Source: Rugosibacter sp. (GTDB lineage: Bacteria; Pseudomonadota; Gammaproteobacteria; Burkholderiales; Rhodocyclaceae). Taken from it: a stretch of DNA of 35,681 nt. The notes under the pieces were generated by a model. It did not search any database and was not told the origin of the DNA. It was given only the letters and a program-made list of their open reading frames with translations. Of the stretch, positions 8,597-17,189 are shown piece after piece. Position 1 is the first letter of the stretch; every line of letters starts with the position of its first letter. The position numbers and the translations under genes were made by a program. The stretch is taken from the NCBI GenBank assembly GCA_030645365.1, contig JAUSMB010000020.1, forward strand, positions 1 to 35,681. The letters are read 5' to 3'.

Positions 8597-8935
8597 ATGC
8601 GCCGTTATTTATTTGTCCTCTGCTCACTGTTTGCGCTGACTGTTGCAGCGCAAAGCACGCCACCAAAACTGGAGCCGCTGCCCGAGCCACCACCACCACC
8701 ACCGGCCGGTGTCGTGGATGAATCGCTTGAACCTCAGGTGACCATTAGCCAACGTGGCGAAGACAAGGTTGAGGAATACCGCGCGAATGGCAAGCTGTAC
8801 ATGATGAAGGTGACGCCGCCGCACGGCGTGCCCTATTACCTGATCGATAATCGTGGCGATGGCAGCTGGGTACGCGACGATGCGATCGGTGGCACAAGGT
8901 TGAGCGTGCCCATGTGGGTGATCGGCACGTTCTGA
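8597..8935 (+). CDS. DUF2782 family small exported protein
   Basis: 112 aa from ATG 8597, with AAGGA at 8585-8589. Residues 1-18 form a Sec-type signal peptide (MRRYLFVLCSLFALTVAA), followed by a proline-rich linker (PEPPPPPPAG) encoded by a CCA trinucleotide run at 8687-8703. The rest (QVTISQRGEDKVEEYRANGKLYMMKVTP ... YYLIDNRGDGSW) matches DUF2782, a family of unknown function often found near polA in beta- and gammaproteobacteria. Likely periplasmic. It is 52 bp downstream of the LOG-family gene and probably co-transcribed. An in-frame extension upstream to 8444 overlaps the LOG gene and lacks a signal peptide, so the internal ATG is preferred. Confidence 0.85.
   Translation: MRRYLFVLCSLFALTVAAQSTPPKLEPLPEPPPPPPAGVVDESLEPQVTISQRGEDKVEEYRANGKLYMMKVTPPHGVPYYLIDNRGDGSWVRDDAIGGTRLSVPMWVIGTF
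8687..8703 (+). repeat. CCA trinucleotide run in DUF2782 gene
   Basis: Five CCA units plus CC encode the poly-proline linker behind the signal peptide. Unit gain or loss would keep frame and change linker length. Confidence 0.8.
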
Positions 8936-8962
8936 TCTGCCTGTTGTGAAGCAAGCTGCGCT

Positions 8963-8991
8963 GAAAAAGTCGGCGCTGGTGATACGCTGCG
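8963..8991 (+). repeat. Dispersed repeat copy 3 (intergenic, upstream of methyltransferase)
   Basis: The exact core is at 8966-8977 with two extra A upstream, followed by GGTGATACGCTGCG. It occupies much of the 99-bp gap between the DUF2782 gene and the methyltransferase gene. Confidence 0.8.
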
Positions 8992-9034
8992 TAGCCTGGA
9001 GTTCGCTTCTGGAAAGCCTTCTTGGGAGACGGTG

Positions 9035-10222
9035 GTGAATACACTACGGGCACGCGATATTGCCACATTCGGTCAGATATTCACGCCACCCTCGGTGGTA
9101 GAACGCATGTTGTCGCTGCGCAAGAACACCGGCCGCGTGCTCGAGCCATCTTGTGGCGACGGGGCATTTTCTGCACGTCTTCCTGGGTGTGTGGCGATTG
9201 AACTGGATGCAGCACATTGTCCGCCAGACGCGCTCAATAGTGATTTTTTCAGCTATCCAGAGCACGAGCAGTTCGCTACGATCATTGGCAATCCGCCATA
9301 TGTCAAAGCGCGTGATATTGCCCCGACAACGCGTCAGTATTTACATTCGCGGTTGCTGGATGGGCATGCGAATCTGTATCTGCATTTCATCGAGAAATCC
9401 GTGCGTCATCTCGCCGTAGGCGGCGAGGTGATCTTCATTACGCCACGTGATTTTTTGAAAGCCACGAGTGCCGCACGGCTGAACACTTGGCTGTTTGAGC
9501 AGGGCACGATCACTCATTTTGAAGACCTGGGCGATGCGCGAATTTTTGCCGGTGCAACGCCTAATTGCGCGATTTGGCGGTTCGAGAAAGGCGATCTGAG
9601 TCATCGTTTGCATGATGGGCGTCGTATGGTGCTGGCGAACGGACAATTGATGTTTACTCGCGCAATTTATTCCGTGCCGCTCAAGCGCGTGTTTTTTGTC
9701 AAAGTCGGCGCTGTCTCGGGCGCGGATGAAATTTTTACGCATGCTGAACTCGGTAATGCGGATTTTGTCTGCTCGAAAACAGCACAAACCGGCGAAACGC
9801 GGCGCATGATTTATCTGGAGGATGGGGTGAGCGCAGGCTGCAGAACAGCACTCATGGATTATCTGGAACGCTTCAAACAGCGCCTGTTGCAACGACGGGT
9901 GACGACCTTCACCGAATCTAACTGGTGGCAATGGGGGCGCCGACATCATGTTTCTGCCGCGCCGCGTATCTATGTGAACGGCCGTACGCGCAACGCGCGG
10001 CCATTTTTTCTGCATTCCTGTACTAATTACGATGGCGCCGTGCTGGCTTTATTTCCACATCGGGCTGATTTGAGCGTACAGCAATGCCAACAGCTGGCCG
10101 ATTGGTTGAATGCAGTCGATTGGCGCGAGCTGGGTTTTGTCTGCGACGGGCGCTTTATTTTTTCGCAACGCAGTCTGGAGCATGTCTTGTTACCCGAAGA
10201 CTTTGTCGAGTTTGTCAGTTAA
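9035..10222 (+). CDS. N6-adenine class I DNA methyltransferase (TaqI/Eco57I-like), solitary
   Basis: 395 aa. Two GTG codons (9032, 9035) are possible starts; 9035 is preferred because GGGAG at 9024-9028 is then six bases away. TFGQIFTPPSVVERML is the usual lead-in of gamma-type N6-adenine methyltransferases. VLEPSCGDGAF (about residues 35-45) is SAM-binding motif I and NPPY (86-89) is catalytic motif IV. The C-terminal half should hold the target-recognition domain and is not assignable to a specificity. No restriction endonuclease gene lies beside it (neighbours are DUF2782 and gshA), so it looks like an orphan methylase, or a housekeeping or regulatory methylase. A repeat core (9701-9712) lies inside the gene. 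Confidence 0.85.
   Translation: MNTLRARDIATFGQIFTPPSVVERMLSLRKNTGRVLEPSCGDGAFSARLPGCVAIELDAAHCPPDALNSDFFSYPEHEQFATIIGNPPYVKARDIAPTTRQYLHSRLLDGHANLYLHFIEKSVRHLAVGGEVIFITPRDFLKATSAARLNTWLFEQGTITHFEDLGDARIFAGATPNCAIWRFEKGDLSHRLHDGRRMVLANGQLMFTRAIYSVPLKRVFFVKVGAVSGADEIFTHAELGNADFVCSKTAQTGETRRMIYLEDGVSAGCRTALMDYLERFKQRLLQRRVTTFTESNWWQWGRRHHVSAAPRIYVNGRTRNARPFFLHSCTNYDGAVLALFPHRADLSVQQCQQLADWLNAVDWRELGFVCDGRFIFSQRSLEHVLLPEDFVEFVS
9700..9724 (+). repeat. Dispersed repeat copy 4 (inside methyltransferase, core only)
   Basis: The 12-bp core AAAGTCGGCGCT is exact at 9701-9712 and read as K-V-G-A. The downstream half (GTCTCGGGCGCGG) is only loosely similar, so this may be a core-only copy or a coding coincidence. 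Confidence 0.5.
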
Positions 10223-10312
10223 TGAGTCGTGTAACATCGCACAGCATAAAATAGCAAAAAATCTGCGGACAAAGACATTGATGATTCGCAGTGATCAAAG
10301 GAAGAAATAATC

Positions 10313-11608
10313 ATGGTTCCACATCTCACGACCGCCCTGACGGGGCCGCTGCTTGACCTTGAGCGCTGCTTTCTGGATAACGAAACAACGGTTGAGCGTT
10401 GGCTGCGCACGCAATGGTTGGATCACACGCCGCCGTTCTATGCGTCAGTTGATTTGCGCAATGCCGGTTACAAACTCGCCCCTGTGGATACGAATTTGTT
10501 TCCTGGCGGATTTAATAACCTCAATACGGATTTTCTGCCTTTATGCGTGCAAGCCGCGATGGCAGCGGTTGAGAAAATTTGTCCTGAGGCCAGAAACCTC
10601 TTGTTGATTCCCGAGAATCACACGCGCAATCAGTTTTATTTGATGAATGTGGCACGGCTGGCAAACATTCTGCAACATGCCGGGCTGAATGTGCGCATCG
10701 GCTCGCTGCTGCCGGAAATAACCGCGCCAACATCACTTGATCTGCCTGATGGCCAGCGCCTCGTACTCGAGCCCTTAAAGCGCCTTGGCAGCGATGGTCG
10801 ACGTTTGGGTCTGGAAGGGTTTGACCCGTGCGCGGTGCTGCTGAACAATGATCTCTCCGCCGGCGTGCCGGAAATTTTGCTGAATCTGGAAGAACAGTTT
10901 GTTATTCCCCCGCTGTGGGCAGGCTGGCATGTGCGGCGAAAATCGGCGCACTTTGCGGCTTATCGTGATGTCGCGCAATCGTTCGCGCGTGAATTAAGCA
11001 TCGACCCCTGGTTGATTGATCCGGACTTTGAAGTGTGCAGTGAAATCAATTTTCATGAGCGTGTAGGCGAAGAATGTCTTGCGGGCAGTGTCGATAAGCT
11101 GCTTAACCGCATGCGCCTCAAATACAAGGAATATGGCATAACCGAGGAGCCCTTTGTCATTGTCAAGGCCGATGCGGGCACTTATGGTATGGGCATTATG
11201 ACGGTGAAGGATGCCAGCGAAGTGAAGCAACTCAACCGCAAGCAGCGCAATAAAATGGCGGTGGTCAAAGAAGGTCTGCAAGTCACGGATGTGATTATTC
11301 AGGAAGGCGTACCAACGGTTGAGCGTGTGGATGAAGGCACGGCAGAACCCGTGGTGTACATGATTGATCGCTATGTGGTTGGCGGGTTTTATCGTGTGAA
11401 TGCATCGCGTGGCACGGATGAAAATCTCAATGCGCCGGGTATGCATTTCAAGCCGTTGGGGTTTGCCACGGCATGTTCATTACCCGATGCTCGCATGGAC
11501 CCGGATGCACCTGCTAATCGGTTTTATGCCTATGGTGTGGTGGCACGACTGGCCTTGCTGGCCGCATCGCTCGAACTGGAACGGGCTGCACCGGCGGAGG
11601 CGGCATGA
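10313..11608 (+). CDS. gshA: Glutamate-cysteine ligase, type III (ferrooxidans family)
   Basis: 431 aa; ATG with GGAAG about eight bases upstream. The sequence is of the short proteobacterial GshA type first described from Acidithiobacillus ferrooxidans (TIGR02049), not the E. coli type. Recognisable stretches are PPFYASVDLRNAGYKLAPVD, LFPGGFNNLN, LIPENHTRN, and VKADAGTYGMGIMTV near residue 285-300. It makes gamma-glutamylcysteine from glutamate, cysteine and ATP in the cytosol, the first step of glutathione synthesis. The stop overlaps the gshB start by four bases (ATGA), so the two pathway steps are translationally coupled. The upstream 90 bp gap holds a possible -10 (TAAAAT at 10247-10252) but no convincing -35. 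Confidence 0.95.
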   Translation: MVPHLTTALTGPLLDLERCFLDNETTVERWLRTQWLDHTPPFYASVDLRNAGYKLAPVDTNLFPGGFNNLNTDFLPLCVQAAMAAVEKICPEARNLLLIPENHTRNQFYLMNVARLANILQHAGLNVRIGSLLPEITAPTSLDLPDGQRLVLEPLKRLGSDGRRLGLEGFDPCAVLLNNDLSAGVPEILLNLEEQFVIPPLWAGWHVRRKSAHFAAYRDVAQSFARELSIDPWLIDPDFEVCSEINFHERVGEECLAGSVDKLLNRMRLKYKEYGITEEPFVIVKADAGTYGMGIMTVKDASEVKQLNRKQRNKMAVVKEGLQVTDVIIQEGVPTVERVDEGTAEPVVYMIDRYVVGGFYRVNASRGTDENLNAPGMHFKPLGFATACSLPDARMDPDAPANRFYAYGVVARLALLAASLELERAAPAEAA

Positions 11609-12552
11609 AAATCGCCTTCATTGTTGACCCGTTATCCGCGCTCAAGGCTTACAAGGATTCCAGCATTGCCATGATGCGCGCAGCGGCAAAGCGCGGCCAT
11701 GAGGTGTGGACCATACAGCGCGAAGCCTTGCATTGGCGCGATGGCCGAACCATGGCGCATGCGGTGAAAATCCGGCTCACAGAAGATGATGCCGCATGGT
11801 TTTCAGTGACCGAAAAAACCTGTCTGCCCTTGACGGAATTTTCTGTCGTATTGATGCGTCAGGATCCGCCATTCGATTTTGAATACATCACGGCGACCTG
11901 GCTGCTCGAACGTGCTGAGGCTGAGGGCGCACGCATCTTCAATCGTCCCCGGGCGATACGCGATCACTCGGAAAAGGTGGCGATTGCAGAGTTTGCGCAA
12001 CTTGCGCCAACGACACTCATCTCGCGTCATCCCAAGGATGTGCATGACTTTATCAATGAGCTGGGTGAGGCGATTCTCAAGCCGCTGGATGGCATGGGTG
12101 GCAGCAGTATTTTCCATGTGCGGCGGCAAGACCCGAATCGGAATGTGATTGTCGAGATGCTCACCGACTTTGGCGCACGCAGCATCATGGCGCAACAATA
12201 TCTGCCGGCCATCAGCGAAGGGGATAAGCGCATTTTGCTGATTGCTGGCGAGCCGGTGCCGTATTGTCTGGCGCGCATTCCTATGCAGGGCGAAACTCGT
12301 GGCAATCTGGCAGCGGGTGGCACTGGTGTGGCACGTGCACTGACCGCCCGGGATGAGGAAATCGCCGTCTCGCTAGCGCCGACTTTATGGGCGCGCGGCT
12401 TGCTGATTGTCGGCTTGGACGTGATTGGCGACAAGCTCACTGAAATCAATGTCACCAGCCCTACTTGTTTTGTCGAGATCGCGCAGCAGACAGGATTCGA
12501 TGTTGCGGGCATGCTGTTGAATGCGCTGGAGCGGGAGTGCGCACGCGCCTGA
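11605..12552 (+). CDS. gshB: Glutathione synthetase
   Basis: 315 aa, usual GshB length. The start MKIAFIVDPLSALKAYKDSS is the standard GshB N-terminus, and a GGAGG site precedes the ATG. ATP-grasp elements are present: ILKPLDGMGGSSIFHV (about residues 154-169), the GETRGNLAAGGTGVA flexible glycine-rich loop, and GLDVIGDKLTEINVTSPT near the C-terminus with the metal-binding E and N. It joins glycine to gamma-glutamylcysteine using ATP. It is coupled to gshA by a four-base overlap and overlaps apbE by 16 bp. A dispersed-repeat core occurs at 12375-12386 inside the codons for SLAPTLW. Confidence 0.97.
   Translation: MKIAFIVDPLSALKAYKDSSIAMMRAAAKRGHEVWTIQREALHWRDGRTMAHAVKIRLTEDDAAWFSVTEKTCLPLTEFSVVLMRQDPPFDFEYITATWLLERAEAEGARIFNRPRAIRDHSEKVAIAEFAQLAPTTLISRHPKDVHDFINELGEAILKPLDGMGGSSIFHVRRQDPNRNVIVEMLTDFGARSIMAQQYLPAISEGDKRILLIAGEPVPYCLARIPMQGETRGNLAAGGTGVARALTARDEEIAVSLAPTLWARGLLIVGLDVIGDKLTEINVTSPTCFVEIAQQTGFDVAGMLLNALERECARA
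12363..12388 (-). repeat. Dispersed repeat copy 5 (inside gshB)
   Basis: The complement of the core is exact at 12375-12386, preceded on the plus strand by CGCCGTCTCGCT, which is almost identical to intergenic copy 7 (CGCCGTATCGCT). Here the core is read in the frame A-P-T-L. Confidence 0.75.
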
Positions 12553-13589
12553 TACGCCTGTTTGCGATTTGCGTTGCGGTGACGTTTTTCACCGGCTGCG
12601 CACCATCCGCGCCTTGGCGGCAGGAATCTTTTGTTTTCGGTACCCGTGTTGAGCTACTGATCACTGGTGTGCCCGAAGCACAGGCTCGCGCGGCAGGTAA
12701 TCAGGTGCTGGCGGAATTTGATCGTCTGCATCGCACCTACCATGCATGGCAACCGTCCGAACTCTCTTCGCTGAATGCGGCAATTGCCATGGGCAAGCCC
12801 TTTGATGTATCGCCCGAGCTTGCTGGCTATATTCGAGAAGCTCAGGCGATCGCAGCAGCCAGCAATTATCTGTTCGACCCCGGCATCGGTCGCTTGATTG
12901 CCTTGTGGGGGTTCCAAACCGATGAGATCGTACCGCATCTGCCGGATGAAACGGCGCTCAAGGCGCTGCTGGCGCAGCGACCATCCATCGCCGATCTGCA
13001 TCTGGAAGGGTGGCGTGTCACGAGTCGCAACAATGCCGTGGTGCTTGATTTTGGCGGTTATCTGAAAGGCGTGGCGCTCGACCATGCGGCGGCTATTCTT
13101 CGCCGAGCGGGCGTACATAATGCATTGATCAACATTGGTGGCAACGTTATGGCGCTGGGTACAAAAAACGGCACGCCATGGCGCGTGGGTATCCAGCATC
13201 CGCGTCCCGCACAAGTGGGTGGGGCTGCTCTGGCCAGCCTTGAATTACGCGACGGGGAGGCGATTGGCACTTCAGGCGACTATCACCGGTATTTCGAACT
13301 CGGAGGTCGCCGTTATTGCCATTTGCTTGACCCACGCACCGGCCGTCCGGCGGACGGCACACAGGCTGTGACGGTCTTGATTGCACCAGGCGCCGCAGCG
13401 GGCATGCGCTCTGACGCATTGTCCAAACCGCTGTTCATCGCCGGCAAGGATTGGTTGCCACAAGCCCGCAAACTGGGCATAGTTGCTGCGTTAAAAGTCG
13501 GCGCTGACGGCACGGTGGATGCCACACCCGCGATGCATGCGCGACTTAAAGTGGAGCCGTTTGACAACACGCGAGCCAATGATAGATAA
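12537..13589 (+). CDS. apbE: FAD:protein FMN transferase (ApbE), lipoprotein
   Basis: 350 aa from GTG 12537, chosen because GGAG lies five bases upstream and it yields a clean lipoprotein signal peptide (RTRLIRLFAICVAVTFFTGC, Cys at about residue 20). Downstream are VLDFGGYLKGVALDHAAAIL, ALINIGGNVMALG and GTSGDYHRYFELGGRRYCHLLDPRTG, the FAD- and Mg-binding signatures of ApbE. The enzyme attaches FMN to Thr/Ser of exported flavoproteins such as NqrC/RnfG/NosR types in the periplasm; no such target is in this window. It overlaps gshB by 16 bp, separating gshB from the PTS genes. A repeat copy (13491-13518) is near its C-terminus. Confidence 0.93.
   Translation: MRTRLIRLFAICVAVTFFTGCAPSAPWRQESFVFGTRVELLITGVPEAQARAAGNQVLAEFDRLHRTYHAWQPSELSSLNAAIAMGKPFDVSPELAGYIREAQAIAAASNYLFDPGIGRLIALWGFQTDEIVPHLPDETALKALLAQRPSIADLHLEGWRVTSRNNAVVLDFGGYLKGVALDHAAAILRRAGVHNALINIGGNVMALGTKNGTPWRVGIQHPRPAQVGGAALASLELRDGEAIGTSGDYHRYFELGGRRYCHLLDPRTGRPADGTQAVTVLIAPGAAAGMRSDALSKPLFIAGKDWLPQARKLGIVAALKVGADGTVDATPAMHARLKVEPFDNTRANDR
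13491..13518 (+). repeat. Dispersed repeat copy 6 (inside apbE)
   Basis: The exact core is at 13494-13505, followed by GACGGCACGGTGG, a partial match to the second half. It is read as L-K-V-G-A-D-G-T-V in the weakly conserved C-terminus of ApbE. Confidence 0.7.
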
Positions 13590-13647
13590 ACAACGGATAA
13601 ACAACGTCCTCTGCCTATCCCGAATGACAGGCTGCTAGAATAAAGTC

Positions 13648-14037
13648 ATGATTGGCCTTTTCCTGATTACCCACGCTACTTACGGCGAATCCCTGATTCA
13701 ATGTGCCTGCCATGTGCTGAACAAGCGGCCGTTGCAGATCGCCCAACTCGGGGTTTCGTTGCAGGATGATCCATTGGATCTTCTGCCGCTGGCGCGCGAT
13801 ATGTTGCAGCTGGTAGATACAGGTGAGGGGGTGCTGATCATGACCGATCTGTATGGAGCGACGCCATCCAATATCGCCACCAAATTGCTAGCGCCTGGGT
13901 ATATTGCAGGGTTGGCCGGTGTGAACTTGCCCATGCTGCTACGTGCGTTGACTTACCGTGATAAAGGCATGGAAACGCTGATTACCCGTGCGATTGCGGG
14001 GGGGCGTGATGGCGTGCTCAACATAATGGACCACTGA
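13648..14037 (+). CDS. PTS EIIA component, mannose (ManX) family
   Basis: 129 aa, the size of a free EIIA-Man domain. IGLFLITHATYGESLIQCA places the phosphorylatable His at residue 9, and VLIMTDLYGATPSNIA is the family's second signature. It receives phosphate from HPr. No EIIB or EIIC follows, so with the HPr and EI genes just downstream it forms an incomplete PTS that is more likely regulatory than transport-related, as known in many beta- and alphaproteobacteria. It starts 58 bp after apbE; a possible -10 (TAGAAT) is at 13636-13641, but the ribosome site is weak. It ends one base before the HPr ATG. Confidence 0.92.
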   Translation: MIGLFLITHATYGESLIQCACHVLNKRPLQIAQLGVSLQDDPLDLLPLARDMLQLVDTGEGVLIMTDLYGATPSNIATKLLAPGYIAGLAGVNLPMLLRALTYRDKGMETLITRAIAGGRDGVLNIMDH

Positions 14038-14038
14038 T

Positions 14039-14308
14039 ATGCCACAAGCAGAAGTTGAAATTGTTAATAAACTGGGTTTACATGCACGTGCCTCTGCCAA
14101 GCTGACGCAGCTGGCAGGCAGTTTTCCGTGCGAAGTCTGGATGGAAAGAGGTGGGCGCCGCATCAATGCTAAAAGCATTATGGGTGTGATGATGCTGGCC
14201 GCAGGCAAGGGGTCAAAAGTCATGGTGATCACAGGCGGCGAGCAAGAGAATGAGGCCTTGCAAAGCTTGTTATTGTTAATTGCTGATCGCTTTGGCGAGG
14301 CTGATTAA
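14039..14308 (+). CDS. ptsH: PTS phosphocarrier protein HPr
   Basis: 89 aa. EIVNKLGLHARASAKL carries the active-site His15. KSIMGVMMLAAGKGS holds Ser46, the regulatory site used by HPr kinase where present; no hprK lies in this window. HPr relays phosphate from EI to the EIIA encoded one base upstream. The tight EIIA-HPr-EI order argues for an operon. Length and both active sites are normal. Confidence 0.96.
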   Translation: MPQAEVEIVNKLGLHARASAKLTQLAGSFPCEVWMERGGRRINAKSIMGVMMLAAGKGSKVMVITGGEQENEALQSLLLLIADRFGEAD

Positions 14309-14313
14309 GCATC

Positions 14314-16053
14314 ATGAGCTTTACACTGCATGGTCTGGCGGTATCGGGAGGCATTGCCATTGGCCATGCGCATCTGATTTCGCATGCGGTGCTGGAGGTG
14401 ACGCAGTATCAGCTGCGTGAGCGAGATGTCGCCGATGAGTTAAAGCGGCTGGATGCTGCGCTAGCTACTGCAATAGACGAGCTGGATGCTTTGCGCGAAG
14501 AGGCGAATAATGCGGGCAGTCCGGGTGAGTTATCTGCATTCATTGATCTGCATTCCATGTTGCTGGCAGACCAGGATTTGATTGCTGGCGTGCATACATT
14601 GATCCGTGATGGCCGCTGCAATGCCGAATGGGCGATGGTGCAACAGATGCATGAAGTGGCTGCGCAGTTTGATGCTTTCGAAGACGCCTACCTGCGGGAG
14701 CGTAAGCACGATGTTTCGCAAGTGGTTGAGCGCGTCTTGCGCATATTGCAAAACAAACCGCGCAAGATTGCCAGTCGAAAGATCACACCGGATACTGAAT
14801 TGATTCTGGTTGCAAATGATCTTTCTCCGGCAGATACACTGCAATTCAAGAATTTGAAAGTTGGCGGCTTTGTCACCGATACGGGCGGGGCGACTTCACA
14901 TACGGCGATTGTTGCGCGCAGCCTGGCGATTCCAGCGGTGGTCGGCATGCAAAATGCGCGGCCGCTGATCCAGGATAATGATTTGCTGATTCTCGATGGC
15001 ACTCGCGGCATGCTGATTGTTGATCCGGATGCGCGCGTGCTGGAAGAATACCGGCTCAAAAAGGCAGGGATTGAGCTGGAGCGCAGTAAGCTCATGCGGC
15101 TTAAGACGGCGCGCGCCGCTACCCTGGATGGTGAGCTGATCGAGCTGCATGCCAATATCGAATTGCCGCAGGATGCTGAGCGGGCTAAAGAAGTGGGCGC
15201 TGATGGCATCGGTTTGTTTCGCTCGGAATTTCTTTTCATGAACCGCGATGAGTTGCCGGATGAAGATGAACAATATGAGGCCTATCGGCGGGTAGTGAAG
15301 GTGTTTTCCAGTAAGCCGGTCACGATACGCACTTTGGATATTGGTGCCGATAAAGAGGCGCGCGCATTAAGAAACCGCGCAGGCGATTATCTTTCTCCTA
15401 ACCCCGCACTGGGTTTGCGCGCCATTCGATTTTGCCTCACGGAGCCGCAGATTTTTCTCACCCAGTTGCGCGCTATTTTGCGAGCTTCGCAACATGGCAG
15501 AGTTCGATTGTTGATTCCTATGCTGGCGCATGCACAGGAAATTGTGCAAACGCTGGCTTTGATCGAACAAGCCAAAGCGCAACTGCGCGAATCACGGCAT
15601 AAATTTGCGGCGGATATTGAAGTCGGGGGCATGATAGAAATTCCTGCGGCGGCTTTGGTGCTTGGTCCGTTTTTACGGCATCTTGATTTTTTGTCGATCG
15701 GCACGAATGATTTGATTCAATACACGCTGGCCATTGATCGCAGCGATGGGGCGGTAGCTCATCTGTACGACCCCTTGCATCCGGCCGTGTTGCAATTGAT
15801 TCTCAGAACCTTACAGGCTGGCGCGCGCGCCGGGCTGCAGGTTTCTGTGTGCGGTGAAATGGCGGGTGATCCCAAATTAACGCGCCTATTGCTAGGCATG
15901 GGGTTGCGTCAATTTTCGATGCATCCAGCGCAGTTGCTGGCAGTTAAGCAACAGGTGCTGAAGTCAGATACAGCCCTTTTGGCTCCGCATGTCTCGCGCT
16001 TGTTGAAAATCGATGAGCCTGAAAAAATCGCCGAGCTAATGGCGCGGCTGTAA
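14314..16053 (+). CDS. ptsI: Phosphoenolpyruvate-protein phosphotransferase (PTS Enzyme I)
   Basis: 579 aa, normal for EI, starting five bases after ptsH. The N-terminal HPr-binding and phosphohistidine domains end at TDTGGATSHTAIVARSLAIPAVVG, with the active His at residue 196. The C-terminal PEP-binding barrel shows ADGIGLFRSEFLFM, IRTLDIGADK, NPALGLRAIR, GGMIEIPAA, FLSIGTNDLIQY and VCGEMAGDP with the catalytic Cys. It autophosphorylates from PEP and charges HPr. With only EIIA and HPr present, its output is probably regulatory. Confidence 0.97.
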   Translation: MSFTLHGLAVSGGIAIGHAHLISHAVLEVTQYQLRERDVADELKRLDAALATAIDELDALREEANNAGSPGELSAFIDLHSMLLADQDLIAGVHTLIRDGRCNAEWAMVQQMHEVAAQFDAFEDAYLRERKHDVSQVVERVLRILQNKPRKIASRKITPDTELILVANDLSPADTLQFKNLKVGGFVTDTGGATSHTAIVARSLAIPAVVGMQNARPLIQDNDLLILDGTRGMLIVDPDARVLEEYRLKKAGIELERSKLMRLKTARAATLDGELIELHANIELPQDAERAKEVGADGIGLFRSEFLFMNRDELPDEDEQYEAYRRVVKVFSSKPVTIRTLDIGADKEARALRNRAGDYLSPNPALGLRAIRFCLTEPQIFLTQLRAILRASQHGRVRLLIPMLAHAQEIVQTLALIEQAKAQLRESRHKFAADIEVGGMIEIPAAALVLGPFLRHLDFLSIGTNDLIQYTLAIDRSDGAVAHLYDPLHPAVLQLILRTLQAGARAGLQVSVCGEMAGDPKLTRLLLGMGLRQFSMHPAQLLAVKQQVLKSDTALLAPHVSRLLKIDEPEKIAELMARL

Positions 16054-16070
16054 GGTGATTTAAGATAACA

Positions 16071-17189
16071 ATGATGAGTGTCGGATTAGTCATCCCTCAG
16101 CAGGCGCATTTTTCTGCACCCTTGGTGCTGAAAAGCGGTGCGTTGCTGCCCAGTTTTGATCTGGTATATGAAACCTACGGCACATTAAACGCGGCCAAAT
16201 CCAATGCGATTCTTGTTTGTCATGCGCTCTCTGGCCATCATCATGTGGCAGGATATTACGCAGATCAAAATGACAGCATCGGCTGGTGGGATAACATTAT
16301 CGGCCCTGGCCGCCCGTTAGATACAGATCGTTTTTTTATCGTCGGCGTGAATAATCTGGGTGGATGTCATGGTTCGACGGGGCCTGCCAGCATCAACCCC
16401 GCAACAGGAAAACACTGGGGTGCAGACTTTCCTGTAGTGACGGTTGAAGATTGGGTGACAACGCAAGCACGCCTGGCCGACGCTCTGGGTATTGATGTCT
16501 GGGCGGCTGTGATTGGTGGCAGCCTGGGTGGTATGCAGGCACTGCAATGGACGCTGAGCTTTCCTGAAAGGGTGCGGCATAGTTTAGTGATTGCTGCTGC
16601 CGCTAAACTCTCGGCTGAAAACATTGCGTTCAATGAAATTGCGCGGCAGGCTATTTTGAGCGACCCGGATTTTCATGGCGGCAACTATTATGCGCATGAC
16701 GTGCGGCCGTTAAATGGCTTGCGATTGGCGCGTATGCTGGGCCATATTACTTATTTGTCGGATGATCAGATGGCCGAAAAATTTGGTCGCCGTCAGCGTC
16801 CTGGTGCTGGCAGTTACAGTTTTGAGGTGGAATTCGAGATCGAATCTTATTTGCGCTATCAGGGGGATAAGTTTGCGGGCCTGTTTGATGCGAATACGTA
16901 TCTGCGCATGACTAGAGCATTGGATTACTTTGATCCGGCGTTAGCCTATGACGGGCAACTGGCTGCGGCGCTGGCGCCTGCGCAGGCAAGCTTTTTGGTC
17001 ATCGCTTTTTCCACCGATTGGCGGTTTGCCCCCTTTCGGTCGCGCGAGATTGTGCATGCGCTGGTGCATAACGGGCAATCGGTCGCCTATGCTGAAAGCA
17101 ATTGTGCTCATGGTCATGATTCTTTTCTCATGGATGATGCGTATTACCATGCGGTTGTGGCCGCCTATCTGCAACGGATAACTCTGTGA
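16071..17189 (+). CDS. metX: Homoserine O-acyltransferase
   Basis: 372 aa; two consecutive ATGs (16071, 16074) are possible starts. The alpha/beta-hydrolase fold is marked by [28 protein letters not shown], and the nucleophile elbow [12 protein letters not shown] with Ser at about residue 150. The other triad residues are Asp in STDWRF and His in GHDSFL. It acylates homoserine for methionine synthesis. Proteobacterial MetX proteins paired with MetW may use succinyl- rather than acetyl-CoA, which cannot be decided here. It overlaps metW by one base (TGATG). No SAM riboswitch-like leader fits in the 17 bp behind ptsI. Confidence 0.95.
   Translation: MMSVGLVIPQQAHFSAPLVLKSGALLPSFDLVYETYGTLNAAKSNAILVCHALSGHHHVAGYYADQNDSIGWWDNIIGPGRPLDTDRFFIVGVNNLGGCHGSTGPASINPATGKHWGADFPVVTVEDWVTTQARLADALGIDVWAAVIGGSLGGMQALQWTLSFPERVRHSLVIAAAAKLSAENIAFNEIARQAILSDPDFHGGNYYAHDVRPLNGLRLARMLGHITYLSDDQMAEKFGRRQRPGAGSYSFEVEFEIESYLRYQGDKFAGLFDANTYLRMTRALDYFDPALAYDGQLAAALAPAQASFLVIAFSTDWRFAPFRSREIVHALVHNGQSVAYAESNCAHGHDSFLMDDAYYHAVVAAYLQRITL

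Noticed and set aside
15184-15215. AAGTGGGCGCTGATGGC in ptsI resembling the repeat
   Set aside because: It encodes the conserved EI stretch VGADGIGLFRSEF, and the core is broken by a C-to-G change.
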